A DNA stretch of 44,174 bases. Source: Firmicutes bacterium UBA2116 (GTDB taxonomy: Bacteria > Bacillota > Clostridia > Tissierellales > Sedimentibacteraceae). The first letter of the stretch is position 1, and each line of letters begins with the position of its first letter. The translations under genes and the position numbers were made by a program. The notes beneath the pieces were generated by a model. It saw only the letters and a list, made by a program, of their open reading frames with translations. It had not been told where the DNA came from and did no database searches. Below are positions 7,828-17,500 of this stretch, piece after piece. The stretch covers positions 1 to 44,174 of the forward strand of contig DCYG01000018.1 of the NCBI GenBank assembly GCA_002331025.1. The letters are read 5' to 3'.

Positions 7828-7836
7828 CCTTGTCAA
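7808..7836 (-). promoter_or_regulatory. Consensus promoter of the papain-like/GntR/ABC operon
   Basis: Minus-strand -35 TTGACA (7831-7836), 17-base spacer and -10 TATAAT (7808-7813): a perfect sigma-A promoter, which fits a strong promoter kept silent by a repressor. Confidence 0.88.
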
Positions 7837-7855
7837 CATAATTTTTTGCATTATA

Positions 7856-7876
7856 AAAAGAGGGATTTAAGCCCTC
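7856..7876 (-). terminator. Terminator of the opp operon
   Basis: On the minus strand GAGGGC, a six-base loop and CCCTC are followed by TTTTTATAA, 32 bases after the oppF stop. Confidence 0.85.
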
Positions 7877-7907
7877 TCAAATTTATGAAAAGTATATTCC
7901 GGACGCT

Positions 7908-8849
7908 TTAGCGACCCATAATCTTTTTGTAACCTTCAAGCTCCCTGTCATTAGCTAAAATATAATGCTCCGGTTCAATTTCTACCCATTTAGGCGGATT
8001 TGAGCCGTAATCGAAATGACTTTTTTTCGGTTCATATACTTCTATTATTTTATTTCTTTCAGCATGTGGATTCGGTGTCGGTATTGCTGATAAAAGTGAC
8101 TTTGTATATGGATGAAGAGGATTGGCAAACAGCTTTTCAGATTCAGCCAATTCAACGATATCACCTTTATAAATAACAGCTATTCTATCTGAAATAAATC
8201 GGACAACCGATAAATCGTGAGCTATAAATAAATATGTCAATCCTTTTTTCCTTTGTAAATCCGATAACAGATTTATAACCTGAGCACGAATTGATACATC
8301 CAGAGCTGATATAGGTTCGTCGGCAATAACCAATTCCGGCTCCATAACCAATACCCTTGCAATACCTATACGCTGTCTTTGTCCTCCTGAAAATTCATGT
8401 GGAAATCTGCTTGCAAATTCAGGTAAAAGCCCAACATCCAGCAATGCCTGCTCCACTTTCTTTTTTCTCTCTTCTTCAGAGCCGTAGTTTTTTAAATTAT
8501 ATAAACCTTCAGATACTATATAATCAACCTTTGCCCTTTCATTTAAAGAAGCCATAGGATCCTGAAATATCATCTGAATTTTCCTTGTAACCTGACTATC
8601 CAATTCTTTATCTATCTTTCCGCTTATCCTCTGGCCGTTGTAAATTATATCCCCTGAGGCAGCAGGATTAATTCTTATTATAGCCCTGCCTATAGTAGTC
8701 TTACCTGAACCTGATTCTCCGACAAGCCCGAAGGTTTCACCTTTATAAACATTAAAGCTTACATCATTTACCGCAACGAATTTTTGCTTCCCTTTTCCAA
8801 ATTCTACTCTTAAATTTTTAACCTCTAATAAGCATTCTTTGTTATTCAA
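7908..8849 (-). CDS. oppF: Oligopeptide ABC transporter ATPase OppF
   Basis: A 313-residue ATPase of the peptide/nickel importer family. Walker A GESGSGKTT lies near residue 46, the signature FSGGQRQRIGIA near 165, Walker B LVIADEPISALD follows, and the C-terminal oligopeptide extension (NPLHPYTKSLLSAIPTPNP) is present. It works with OppD on the inner face of the membrane. The frame opens with GTG at 8858, but GAGGTG sits on that codon and is well spaced for TTG at 8849, which I prefer; this start overlaps the oppD stop by eight bases. Last gene of the operon. Confidence 0.92.
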   Translation of the reverse strand: MNNKECLLEVKNLRVEFGKGKQKFVAVNDVSFNVYKGETFGLVGESGSGKTTIGRAIIRINPAASGDIIYNGQRISGKIDKELDSQVTRKIQMIFQDPMASLNERAKVDYIVSEGLYNLKNYGSEEERKKKVEQALLDVGLLPEFASRFPHEFSGGQRQRIGIARVLVMEPELVIADEPISALDVSIRAQVINLLSDLQRKKGLTYLFIAHDLSVVRFISDRIAVIYKGDIVELAESEKLFANPLHPYTKSLLSAIPTPNPHAERNKIIEVYEPKKSHFDYGSNPPKWVEIEPEHYILANDRELEGYKKIMGR

Positions 8850-9897
8850 GACCTTCACCTCTCTTTACTTCCATTTCCCTCATTTTTTTAATTAAAAGAG
8901 GTGGATCGACCTTTGGTGCTCTTGGATCAAGCAGCCATGTTCTCGCCTTGTGAGTAGGGGTCACTTCAAAATAAGGAGGTCTTTTTTCAAAGTCAATTTT
9001 TAGTGCATGAGGATTACGCGGTGCAAAAGCATCACCTTTTATTTCTTTAAACAGGTTTGGAGGCGTACCCTTTATGGAATATAAATCCTCACCTTTTATC
9101 CCAAGCTGAGGCAAGGAAGATAACAGTGCCCATGTGTAAGGATGCTTAGGATCGAAAAATACCTCTTCAGACAAACCTAATTCTATTATATCTCCTGCAT
9201 ACATAACAGCTATTCTATCGGCAACGTTGGCAACAACGCCTAAGTCGTGAGTAATGTATATAATTGTCAGCTGATATTTCTTCTGCAGGTTTTTTAATAA
9301 TTGAAGAATCTGTGCCTGAATGGTAACATCCAGAGCCGTTGTCGGTTCGTCGCATACTAAAATGTTCGGATTGCATGCCACGGCTATGGCTATAACAACC
9401 CTTTGACGCATACCACCGGAAAACTCGTGAGGATATTGTTTATATCTCCTTTCCGGTTCGGAAATACCAACGTCGTTTAAAATTTCAACAGCCAATTTTT
9501 TAGCTTCTTCACCCTGCAAATTCTGGTGAAGCTCTATTGACTCCTGCACCTGCTTACCTACCGTTTTAAGAGGATTTAACGACGTCATGGGATCCTGAAA
9601 AACCATGGCTATTTCTTTTCCTCTTATTTTTATCCAGTCATCTTCAGTTTTATATTTCGCCAAATCATTGTCTTTATATATTATGGACCCGCTTTCGATT
9701 CTTCCGTTAGCATCTAAAAGTCCCATAAATGACTTCGTAAAAACTGATTTGCCGGAGCCGGATTCACCAACTATCGCAAGGCTTTCACCTTTATGCAGAT
9801 CTAATGACGCACCTCTGATTGCGGTTAATTCCTGTCCGCGTAAATTAAATTTTATAACTAAGTTATCAACAGATAATACTTTTTCGTTATTTATCAT
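8842..9897 (-). CDS. oppD: Oligopeptide ABC transporter ATPase OppD
   Basis: A 351-residue ATPase. It shows Walker A GESGSGKS, signature FSGGMRQRV, Walker B ILVCDEPTTALDV and the C-terminal domain of this family (HPYTWALLSSLPQLG, then a proline-rich tail with PPYFEVTPTHKARTWLL). That tail lacks the usual C-x(n)-C iron-sulfur cysteines of some OppD proteins. AGGAGG ribosome site. It sits nine bases after oppC and overlaps oppF, consistent with one polycistronic message. Confidence 0.93.
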   Translation of the reverse strand: MINNEKVLSVDNLVIKFNLRGQELTAIRGASLDLHKGESLAIVGESGSGKSVFTKSFMGLLDANGRIESGSIIYKDNDLAKYKTEDDWIKIRGKEIAMVFQDPMTSLNPLKTVGKQVQESIELHQNLQGEEAKKLAVEILNDVGISEPERRYKQYPHEFSGGMRQRVVIAIAVACNPNILVCDEPTTALDVTIQAQILQLLKNLQKKYQLTIIYITHDLGVVANVADRIAVMYAGDIIELGLSEEVFFDPKHPYTWALLSSLPQLGIKGEDLYSIKGTPPNLFKEIKGDAFAPRNPHALKIDFEKRPPYFEVTPTHKARTWLLDPRAPKVDPPLLIKKMREMEVKRGEGLE

Positions 9898-9906
9898 GGC
9901 AGCCTC

Positions 9907-10878
9907 CTATACGTGATTTCTTGGATCGGCAGAATCTGCAAAAACATTGCCGATTACATAGAAGGATATAGTAACAACAGATATCACGACAGCCGGGAAG
10001 AATAACTGATACCTTTGGTTAGGATCCATCATCAAGGCTCTTCCTTCATTAACCAGATTTCCAAGTGACGGTATATCAATCGGTAATCCCATACCTATAT
10101 ATGATAAGAATACTTCGTTTCCTATAGCAGCCGGTATGGCAAGTGCCATTCTGAGCATTATAACGGATACTAAGTAAGGCAAAAGATTCTTGGTTATAAT
10201 TCTGCTTGTGGGAGTGCCTAAGCACCTTGAAGCAAGATTATATTCCCTGTCTCTGATAATTAATATAAGATTTCTTACAAATCTCGCCATTTGAAGCCAT
10301 CCTGTCATACACATGGCAAATATAATAGTGGAAATACTTGGCTTCATAATATATGTCAATATAATTAAAACCACCGTGGTAGGTATGTTGTCCCAAACAT
10401 TGTATATTTCAGTAATTACGGCATCAAGCTTTCTGACATAACCCCAAAGAGCTCCGATAGTTATACCAACTATTGCTTCAAATATGGCTACGGAAACCCC
10501 TATAAATAAGGATGTCCTCGTACCGCTCCAAACACGCGCCCATAAATCCTGTCCGATTGAGTTCGTTCCAAATACAAATTCATCATTAGGTCTGACATTT
10601 CTGAACTGTATGCCTGTATCCGGATTTATATATATTTGTGTAGGGCTTTTTTGATTCGGCAAATACGGCTGTATCACGGTAAATAAAACTACAGAAACAA
10701 TTAAAATCAACAGTGCCATTGCCACTTTATTTTTCATGAAAACCTGAAATGTAGATCTCCAGAATGAATAATTTGAATATCCCGTCAATTCACTTTTGGA
10801 CTCATCATATTCGGCAAATTCAAATAAGGATGGATCTACGTTGTCGGTTATGTCGTTCATAATTTTTTTGCTCGTCAT
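9907..10878 (-). CDS. oppC: Oligopeptide ABC transporter permease OppC
   Basis: A 323-residue integral membrane permease. A cytosolic N-terminus of about 45 residues precedes the first span (VAMALLILIVSVVLFTVI), followed by a periplasm-facing loop with GTNSIGQDLWARVWSGTRTS and the five-span binding-protein-dependent transport domain. The EAA-like loop ASRCLGTPTSRIITKNLLP contacts the ATPases. GGAGG ribosome site; the start ATG overlaps the oppB stop in TAATG, so translation is coupled. Confidence 0.93.
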   Translation of the reverse strand: MTSKKIMNDITDNVDPSLFEFAEYDESKSELTGYSNYSFWRSTFQVFMKNKVAMALLILIVSVVLFTVIQPYLPNQKSPTQIYINPDTGIQFRNVRPNDEFVFGTNSIGQDLWARVWSGTRTSLFIGVSVAIFEAIVGITIGALWGYVRKLDAVITEIYNVWDNIPTTVVLIILTYIMKPSISTIIFAMCMTGWLQMARFVRNLILIIRDREYNLASRCLGTPTSRIITKNLLPYLVSVIMLRMALAIPAAIGNEVFLSYIGMGLPIDIPSLGNLVNEGRALMMDPNQRYQLFFPAVVISVVTISFYVIGNVFADSADPRNHV

Positions 10879-11819
10879 TATCTTGATCCTCCTTCGTGCG
10901 ATAATTTTATTCTCGGATCAAATGCAGCCATAAGTATATCTCCCAACATCAATCCTACTATTCCAATGGAAGAATACAAAAGCACCAATGCCTGAACCAA
11001 TGTGTTGTCCTGTCTTTGTATTACCGTAACCAAAAGTCCGCCTGTTCCCGGTATTGAAAATAATGATTCCACATAAATAGAGCCGGCAACAGTATAAAGT
11101 ATCGAAGCAGGTAAATATTGCGCCATAGGAACAAAGGCGTTTCTCATAACATGTCTTACCATAATTTCCTTGCTTTTTAAGCCCTTTGCCCTTGCCAGTC
11201 TGACATAATCCTTGTTCAGCTCATCAACCATGTAACGCCTTATCCACATAGCATAATAAGCTGTGGTTACCAATGATAAGCAAAGCACCGGAAGTATCCA
11301 GCTTTTTGGGTCTGATTTGTCAAACAGCAGAGGAAGCTTGAATATATCTGTAAAAAACACCTGTATGAAAAGATAGTATATTACGGCAGGTACTGCGTTT
11401 GCACCTACAACATAGCATGTTCCGAATTTATCCCAAAACTTGCCTTTATACCGTGCCATTAAAATGCCGAGACTCAATCCGACTATCAGCGACAATGTCA
11501 GAGAAGCCACTCCGAAGCGCAGTGATGTTATCAACTTATCTCCCAATATTTTCGTAATATCAACCTTAGGCCTGTATGTGATTGATTGACCTAAGTCTCC
11601 TTTTAGCAAATTCATATAAAAGTTTTTAAGTTGTACAGGCAACGGGTCTAAAAGCCCAAGGTTTTTAAGTTTAGCTTCTATCTGACCGGCATCTAGCTTA
11701 TCAAAGCTTGAGCCGAAATATCCTTCAATAGGCATCATACGCATCAAAAAAAACACAATTGTTATAACAATCATCAGCGTCAAGAAAGATCTAAAAAGCC
11801 TTATTACATAATACTTCAT
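10878..11819 (-). CDS. oppB: Oligopeptide ABC transporter permease OppB
   Basis: A 313-residue permease beginning with the typical signal-anchor MKYYVIRLFRSFLTL and then five further spans. The EAA loop is VRLARAKGLKSKEIMVRHVM. The long open frame runs to 11876 but would translate the hairpin at 11856-11876; ATG 11819 with AAAGGAAG matches the family start and length. It pairs with OppC to form the peptide channel. Confidence 0.93.
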   Translation of the reverse strand: MKYYVIRLFRSFLTLMIVITIVFFLMRMMPIEGYFGSSFDKLDAGQIEAKLKNLGLLDPLPVQLKNFYMNLLKGDLGQSITYRPKVDITKILGDKLITSLRFGVASLTLSLIVGLSLGILMARYKGKFWDKFGTCYVVGANAVPAVIYYLFIQVFFTDIFKLPLLFDKSDPKSWILPVLCLSLVTTAYYAMWIRRYMVDELNKDYVRLARAKGLKSKEIMVRHVMRNAFVPMAQYLPASILYTVAGSIYVESLFSIPGTGGLLVTVIQRQDNTLVQALVLLYSSIGIVGLMLGDILMAAFDPRIKLSHEGGSR

Positions 11820-11849
11820 TATACTTCTTCCTTTCTGTTTTGATTCAAA

Positions 11850-11876
11850 TACAAAATGGGGGCTGAGAGCCCCCAT
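11850..11876 (-). terminator. Intercistronic hairpin between oppA and oppB
   Basis: On the minus strand ATGGGGGC, loop TCTCA and GCCCCCAT are followed by TTTGTATTT. It lies 11 bases after the oppA stop. A strong stem with a weak U-run suggests partial termination or 3' end protection, so that oppA is made in excess over the membrane subunits. Confidence 0.75.
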
Positions 11877-11886
11877 CTTTTAAGAA

Positions 11887-13794
11887 CTATTTCGCTGCTT
11901 CCTTTAAAGCATTTTCACGTTCTGTCTGCCACTCTTCCTGTGCCTTTTCAAATTCTTCCATGCTTATAGGATCAGCAAGAAGTCTGGCTCCCTTCCACGT
12001 CATAGTTGCAATACCGAACGGCGCATACGGTCTTTCAAACGGAAGTATAACAGATGCCACATATCCGTCCCCTGCGCTTACCTTAAGCGGCATAACAAAT
12101 GCGTTATTTATTAAGTATGCTTCAGCATTTGCAAACAATTCATATCTCTTAGTCAGATCAATCAGCTCTGCCTTTGCTTCTTGAATCATAGACTCATATA
12201 CGTCGTAGATATTCTTTCCGTCAGCATCTACTTCTGTTGTGTATTCAGGGAAATTATAGTTTCCGTCACGTCTGAACGGATCTGTATATGTCTGAGGATC
12301 TGCATAGTCAGGACCCCAGTTTACCTGCATAAATGAATAGTTACCTGCTCTTCTTGTTCCGTCAAGGAATCCTGTAGGAGCGTGCGGGAGAAGCGTAACC
12401 TGAACATAATCACTGCCCAGAATAGTTTCTAATCCCTGCTTAACAACCTGTGCTTCCTGTGCCCAGTATGAACTATTTGTATTGTAAGGCATCAATATCT
12501 TTACAGGGAATTTTGCACCTGCTGCAGTAAGCTCCTCAATCGCTTTCTCTTTTAAAGATTTAGCTTCTGCCTCATTGTAAAAATCTTTTCCTTTCAGTGC
12601 TGCCAAATCACCTATATCTGTATAATCCAAACCATCCTGAGAAGTAAAGTTCGGAGGTGTAATAGTATTGAGAACCCTGTAATCAGGATTGTATGGGTCT
12701 TCTGTTGCAACAGCAGCACGTCTGTTAAGTGCAGCCACGATTGACTTTCTGAAGTTAACATTGTTTACTGCTATCTTCCAGTTTTCAGGCTCATATTCCG
12801 CATCAAACTGAGGTTTAAAGTTAAATGCATAGAAATATGTGTATGTTCCCAATCTGTCCGGAGATATTTTGTCTTTAAGCTCAGGATTTGTCATCCACTC
12901 ATCAAGATTTGCCGTAGGAATAACTGCGTGAGAAACCTCTCCTCTTCTGAAGAGTTCTCCTCCCAAGGCGCTCGCCTCTTTGTTGTATTTGTAGTCAAGC
13001 ACTTTTACAAATACATTATCTTTATCCCAGTACGCTTCATTCTTTGTGCTCAGTCTCTTAATCTGAGGTTCAAATTCAGTTAACAAATATGCACCGTTAT
13101 ATAATATAGCCGAGTTCGCTGTTCCGAACAAATCTCCCATTTCTTCCAGAAATGGTTCATAAACAGGGAAGAAGCTTACGTAAGTCAGCATGGACTCAAA
13201 GTAAGGAACCGGTTCCTTCAGAGTGTATACCAGAGTATAATCATCCTCTGCCTTAACTCCCACTTGTGAGAAATCAGTTATTTCCTCATTATAATATTCC
13301 TCGGCATTTTTTATAACAGAATAAACTATGTTAGCAGATTCGGATTCATTATTTTTTGTTAATATATATTTTGCAGATGAAACAAAATCGTTTGCGGTAG
13401 TTTCTGCCATTTCATTTCCTTCGTAATCAACCCATTTAATTCCCTTTTTCAAATGGAATGTCCATTCCAGTCCATCATCCGACACTTCCCATTTCTCTGC
13501 CAAGGCTGGCTGAAGAACGCCGTATTTATCGTATTGAACCAATGTATCCACAAGATTTGCAGCAACGCTCATATCTATCCATGTTGTATTTATAAGATAG
13601 TTAAGAGTTGTAATTTCTTCAGCGTATGTATACTTGTATACCTGCTCGGCTGCATATTTACCGCCTTCGGTTATGTCTTCTCCTTGAGAAGGTTGTTCTG
13701 GCTGTTCTGGTTGTTCCTGTCCAGGATTTGTTCCACCGGTACATGCTGTTAAAACCAAAGTGAGTACTAATATTAAGGATAATAATCTTTTCAT
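11887..13794 (-). CDS. oppA: Oligopeptide-binding lipoprotein OppA (SBP_bac_5)
   Basis: A 635-residue lipoprotein that captures peptides outside the cell and delivers them to OppBC. Residues 1-17 are the lipoprotein signal with lipobox LTAC, Cys18 being the lipidated residue. A Gln/Pro/Glu linker (about 23-40, repeats of QPE) precedes the family 5 solute-binding fold, with hallmarks WEVSDDGLEWTFHLKKGIKW and RKSIVAALNRRA. The ATG at 13794 has GGAGGGG; the frame extends four codons upstream without benefit. It is the first opp gene, downstream of tRNA-Arg on the same strand. Confidence 0.94.
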   Translation of the reverse strand: MKRLLSLILVLTLVLTACTGGTNPGQEQPEQPEQPSQGEDITEGGKYAAEQVYKYTYAEEITTLNYLINTTWIDMSVAANLVDTLVQYDKYGVLQPALAEKWEVSDDGLEWTFHLKKGIKWVDYEGNEMAETTANDFVSSAKYILTKNNESESANIVYSVIKNAEEYYNEEITDFSQVGVKAEDDYTLVYTLKEPVPYFESMLTYVSFFPVYEPFLEEMGDLFGTANSAILYNGAYLLTEFEPQIKRLSTKNEAYWDKDNVFVKVLDYKYNKEASALGGELFRRGEVSHAVIPTANLDEWMTNPELKDKISPDRLGTYTYFYAFNFKPQFDAEYEPENWKIAVNNVNFRKSIVAALNRRAAVATEDPYNPDYRVLNTITPPNFTSQDGLDYTDIGDLAALKGKDFYNEAEAKSLKEKAIEELTAAGAKFPVKILMPYNTNSSYWAQEAQVVKQGLETILGSDYVQVTLLPHAPTGFLDGTRRAGNYSFMQVNWGPDYADPQTYTDPFRRDGNYNFPEYTTEVDADGKNIYDVYESMIQEAKAELIDLTKRYELFANAEAYLINNAFVMPLKVSAGDGYVASVILPFERPYAPFGIATMTWKGARLLADPISMEEFEKAQEEWQTERENALKEAAK

Positions 13795-13878
13795 TGTCCC
13801 CTCCAAAATAAATTTATATAATAAAATTAGTATGAACTAATATTATTAAAAATGTTATCGTTTTCTTTTATTGTAAGG

Positions 13879-13955
13879 TGGTGCACCTGAGAGGAATCGA
13901 ACCCCTGGCACATGCCTTAGGAGGGCACTGCTCTATCCTTCTGAGCTACAGATGC
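13879..13955 (-). tRNA. tRNA-Arg(CCT)
   Basis: The minus strand folds as a cloverleaf: acceptor GCATCTG/CAGGTGC, D arm with AGCTCAGAAGGATAGAGC, anticodon loop CTCCTAA (anticodon CCT, reading AGG) and T loop GTTCGATTC. The discriminator A is followed by an encoded CCA (13879-13881). It lies 85 bases before oppA with no terminator between them. Confidence 0.96.
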
Positions 13956-14205
13956 ACATTTAGCTTAAAATGAATACTACACTAATTTGTTCATTTTGTC
14001 AATATGCTTATTACTTAATGAAATCGTTAGAATCATACTTATCATGTATAAATATAACAGTAATTAATGTTGTAATTAATGACTTTAGTTGTGAATTAAA
14101 CACAAAGACGCTTACAGATTTTTCGACAAAATTAATAAATATCCAAAGCGCCTTTTTATATATACTGAAAATATTTCAAAATATTAAATTTTTAACAGAT
14201 ATTAA

Positions 14206-15354
14206 TCAGCTGAAAATGTTCCCGAAAAATCTAAATATCCTGACAAGGATATTAGCCTTTTCTATATTTTTATTTACTACAGCATCTACCTGTCCGACTT
14301 CTTTATCATTAACATATATACTGATAGTGCCAATTTTATCACCTGATTTTAAAGGCGCTTTAACAGTATCATTATATGAAATTTTCGTCTTAATTATATC
14401 ATCATTTTTTAACATTTTATTATAATCTGATGACGGAAATACTTCTATCTTACCATCCTTGGAATTGGTAATATATACGTGGTCCGCTGTTTCTGTCTGT
14501 TTAATAATTTTATTATAGCTGAAATTGTCTCTGCCGTATTCTAACAGCTCTTTTGTTTTATCAAACCTCTCCTCATGAGTTACCGCACCTAATATAATAC
14601 CTATCAATCTGAAATTCTGCTCACCGTCAACGGGTAAAGATGATACGAGACAAAGACCGGCTTTATCCGTAAAACCGGTTTTTAAACCATCGGCACCTTC
14701 TACAAAACCAAGTATTGGATTTGTAGCTTGTTTTCTGTAATTCCTTTCCGTTACAACAAGCTCATCCTGTCTTGTAACTTCTAAAATCTCAGGATATTTA
14801 GTTAATATATGTCTGGTCAATTTATATAAATCTGCTGCGGACATATGATTTTGACCTGTTTTTTCATCGTTTATCGGCAAGCCGTGAGGATTGATGAAGC
14901 TTCCGGACAATAACCCTAATTCAGAGGATTTTTCATTCATCATTTTGACAAAATTATCTACTGTATTACCTACATGCTCGGCAATTGCCGTTGCACAATC
15001 GTTACCTGAAACTATAAGCATACCTTTAACAAGCAGGCTCAGCTTAATCGTTTCACCAGATACCAGACCAAATTTACTGCCATCTGTAGAAGCTGCATGC
15101 CCACTGATTACAACATCATCATCTAAGGAAACATCTCCGTTTGATACGGCATCCATCATTACAAGGTACGTCATAAGTTTAGATATGCTGGCAATTGCCA
15201 ATTGCTCGTTTATATTATATTCATATAAAACTTCACCGGTTTCTAAATCACCTAACAATGCACCCTTTATATTATTGTTAATATTAATGTCACCATATAC
15301 AACAGTATTAGTCAGAATAACTATTAAAAGGCAAACAGACAAAATCTTTTTCAT
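14206..15354 (-). CDS. D-alanyl-D-alanine carboxypeptidase (penicillin-binding protein 5/DacA family)
   Basis: A 382-residue S11-family enzyme that trims the terminal D-Ala from peptidoglycan pentapeptides outside the membrane. A signal peptide occupies about residues 1-22. The three active-site motifs are all there: SISK (SxxK), SGN and KTG (DGLKTGFT). A C-terminal beta-domain follows and the protein ends with a short hydrophobic/amphipathic tail (ILVRIFRFFGNIFS), a likely membrane anchor. ATG 15354 has GGAGG and begins right at the signal peptide; the frame's upstream extension of seven codons is dropped. Single gene. Could be a sporulation paralogue (DacF/DacB), which cannot be told here. 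Confidence 0.9.
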   Translation of the reverse strand: MKKILSVCLLIVILTNTVVYGDININNNIKGALLGDLETGEVLYEYNINEQLAIASISKLMTYLVMMDAVSNGDVSLDDDVVISGHAASTDGSKFGLVSGETIKLSLLVKGMLIVSGNDCATAIAEHVGNTVDNFVKMMNEKSSELGLLSGSFINPHGLPINDEKTGQNHMSAADLYKLTRHILTKYPEILEVTRQDELVVTERNYRKQATNPILGFVEGADGLKTGFTDKAGLCLVSSLPVDGEQNFRLIGIILGAVTHEERFDKTKELLEYGRDNFSYNKIIKQTETADHVYITNSKDGKIEVFPSSDYNKMLKNDDIIKTKISYNDTVKAPLKSGDKIGTISIYVNDKEVGQVDAVVNKNIEKANILVRIFRFFGNIFS

Positions 15355-15551
15355 ATGTATCCTCCAATCCATCATAATATAATTATATATTAAATTTCGA
15401 CAAATTGCATTATTAATTTGATTATTGTAAATAATTAACTGATAGAATCCTTTTCTCCTGCCCTAACCGGTAAAATAATGAATAATAATCTATTGAATAA
15501 TAAAATTCAAATTACATAATATTATAGTAAAATCTGAATTGAGGAATTTAA

Positions 15552-16139
15552 ATGAACCTATATAATAAAGCAGCAACAATATTGTTGTTTATCTTTGAAG
15601 TAACCTTAATATTCACCGGCTTCACTGCTTTGATGCAAAAAGATTATGGTGTTTTTAAGCTTTCACTTCTGGCCGCTTTCAGCATACTCATACCTTTTAT
15701 ATTATCCTGCTTAGCTAAAAAGAAAAAATTGAATCTTCCCTTAGGCTTTCAATTGTTCGGTATTATATTTATTTTTACAGCACAATATTTCGGAGAAATC
15801 AAAGACTTTTATGATAATATATGGTGGTGGGATCTAATGTTACATGGAGCTTTTGGAAGCTACATGGTTATAACCTTTCTTCATTTAATAAAAGGAATTA
15901 TCAGAATGGAAGCAGAAATTACACACAAAAGATACGTTATGACGACTGCATTATTTGCATTCAGTTTCGCACTCTCTCTGGGAACATTGTGGGAAATCTT
16001 TGAATTTTCCGGCGATTTTATATTTGATACAGGCATGGTAAAAGGCGGGCTTGAAGATACAATGAGTGATCTCATAGTGAAAACTGCAGCTGCGTTAATA
16101 ACTTCATTAATTTATTATTTCAGAGAAAGAAATGAATAA
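15552..16139 (+). CDS. DUF2238/YjdF-like integral membrane protein
   Basis: A 195-residue protein with about six membrane spans. The motif IWWWDLMLHGAFGSYM near residues 93-108 and the later ALSLGTLWEIFEFSGD are typical of the YjdF (DUF2238) family, whose function is unknown. The conserved His and acidic residues near membrane faces hint at metal or lipid chemistry, but that is speculation. GAGGAA ribosome site. It stands alone, convergent with serS, sharing a hairpin at 16141-16170. Confidence 0.75.
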   Translation: MNLYNKAATILLFIFEVTLIFTGFTALMQKDYGVFKLSLLAAFSILIPFILSCLAKKKKLNLPLGFQLFGIIFIFTAQYFGEIKDFYDNIWWWDLMLHGAFGSYMVITFLHLIKGIIRMEAEITHKRYVMTTALFAFSFALSLGTLWEIFEFSGDFIFDTGMVKGGLEDTMSDLIVKTAAALITSLIYYFRERNE

Positions 16140-16140
16140 A

Positions 16141-16170
16141 CCTGAGCGCGACTTCGTCGTTATGCTCAGG
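16141..16170. terminator. Hairpin terminator between DUF2238 gene and serS
   Basis: CCTGAGC/GCTCAGG with an inner GCGACTTCGTCGTTA loop. On the minus strand it is followed by TTTATTCATTT, so it best serves serS, whose stop is 11 bases away; it may also end the plus-strand transcript. Confidence 0.75.
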
Positions 16171-16180
16171 TTGTTGATAG

Positions 16181-17455
16181 TTATAAACTTATTTTTTCCA
16201 TACCTCTCATATAAGGTCGTAATTGCTCAGGAATGGTTATTGAACCGTCTTCATTTTGATAGTTTTCCAGTATTGCGGCAAATGTTCTTCCCACCGCAAG
16301 ACCTGAACCGTTTAATGTATGAATTAATTCAAGCTTTCCTTTATCTGTAGGTCTATATTTTATGTTGGCTCTTCTTGCCTGGAAATCCTCAAAGTCAGAG
16401 CAAGAAGAAATCTCCACGTATCTGTTGTAGCTTGGCATCCATACCTCCAGGTCGTATGTTTTGGCCGAGCTGAATCCTATGTCTCCCGTGCAAAGCTCAA
16501 CAACCCTGTAAGGAAGTCCTAACCCCTTTAGTATTTCTTCGGCAAAATTTGTTAATATTTCAAGCTGTCTGTAAGAATCCTCAGGTGCTGAATACATAAC
16601 CATTTCAACCTTGTCAAATTGGTGATTTCTGATTAACCCCCTTGTATCTCTTCCGGCTGAGCCTGCTTCTGCTCTGAAGCACGGTGTATATGCAGTCATA
16701 TAAATAGGTAACTCTGCTTCATCTATTACCTCATCCCTGTAAATATTTGTAACGGGAACCTCGGCAGTAGGAATTAAATAATAATCCTTTTGACTTAACT
16801 TAAACATATCCTCTTCAAATTTCGGAAGCTGTCCCGTTCCGTACATACTTTCTTTGTTTACCATAAATGGAGGCGCTATTTCTGTAAATCCGTGATCAAC
16901 AGTATGCTTATCAAGCATATACGCTGTAATTGCTCTTTCTAATCTTGCCCCTATCCCTTTAAACATTGAGAAGCGGGTTCCCGTAATTTTAGTTGCCCTT
17001 TCAAAATCTAAAATATTTAAGTTAACACCTAAATCCCAGTGCGGTTTTAATTCAAAGTCAAATTCTCTTGGTTCTCCCCATCTTCTGATTTCCTTATTGT
17101 CGGCATCGGAAGCTCCTACAGCTACATCCGGGTTCGGAGTATTGGGTAAGCTTAATAGCTCTTCTTCAATTTTAGCATCAATTTCTTTTATATCACCGTC
17201 AAGTACCTTCACCTTTTCAGCCAAATCCTTCATTTCCTGAAGAATTATCGTAACATCTTTTCCTTCCTTCTTTAATAAAGGAACCTGCTTAGAAACCTTG
17301 TTTTGTTCGGCTTTCATATTTTCAGCTTCAACAAGCTTCTCACGTCTTACTTTGTCTAATTCTAAAACATTTTTTAAGTTTAATTCCGGATTCCTTCTTT
17401 TTAATAAATTTTCAACTTCTTCCGGGTTGTTTCTTATTCTTTTAATATCTAACAT
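16181..17455 (-). CDS. serS: Seryl-tRNA synthetase
   Basis: A 424-residue class II aminoacyl-tRNA synthetase that charges tRNA-Ser. Residues about 1-100 form the helical coiled-coil arm that grips the tRNA long variable arm. The catalytic part shows motif 2 (FRAEAGSAGRDTRGLIRNHQF) and motif 3 (NGSGLAVGRTFAAILENYQ). ATG 17455 lies seven bases from GGAGGAG; an upstream TTG frame opening covers the ribosome site and is not used. Expression is under the T-box leader upstream. Confidence 0.97.
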   Translation of the reverse strand: MLDIKRIRNNPEEVENLLKRRNPELNLKNVLELDKVRREKLVEAENMKAEQNKVSKQVPLLKKEGKDVTIILQEMKDLAEKVKVLDGDIKEIDAKIEEELLSLPNTPNPDVAVGASDADNKEIRRWGEPREFDFELKPHWDLGVNLNILDFERATKITGTRFSMFKGIGARLERAITAYMLDKHTVDHGFTEIAPPFMVNKESMYGTGQLPKFEEDMFKLSQKDYYLIPTAEVPVTNIYRDEVIDEAELPIYMTAYTPCFRAEAGSAGRDTRGLIRNHQFDKVEMVMYSAPEDSYRQLEILTNFAEEILKGLGLPYRVVELCTGDIGFSSAKTYDLEVWMPSYNRYVEISSCSDFEDFQARRANIKYRPTDKGKLELIHTLNGSGLAVGRTFAAILENYQNEDGSITIPEQLRPYMRGMEKISL

Positions 17456-17500
17456 TTTCTCCTCCAAGTTCTAACATCTTTTTATTACTAAAAACAAAAA

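Noticed and set aside
14113..14160. Possible terminator after the D-Ala-D-Ala carboxypeptidase gene
   Set aside because: AAAGACGCTT/AAGCGCCTTT has a mismatch, a very long loop and no good U-run in the direction of the gene.
13970..14425. A 151-codon plus-strand open frame downstream of tRNA-Arg
   Set aside because: Its second half is antisense to the dac gene, codon use is poor and no ribosome site is evident.
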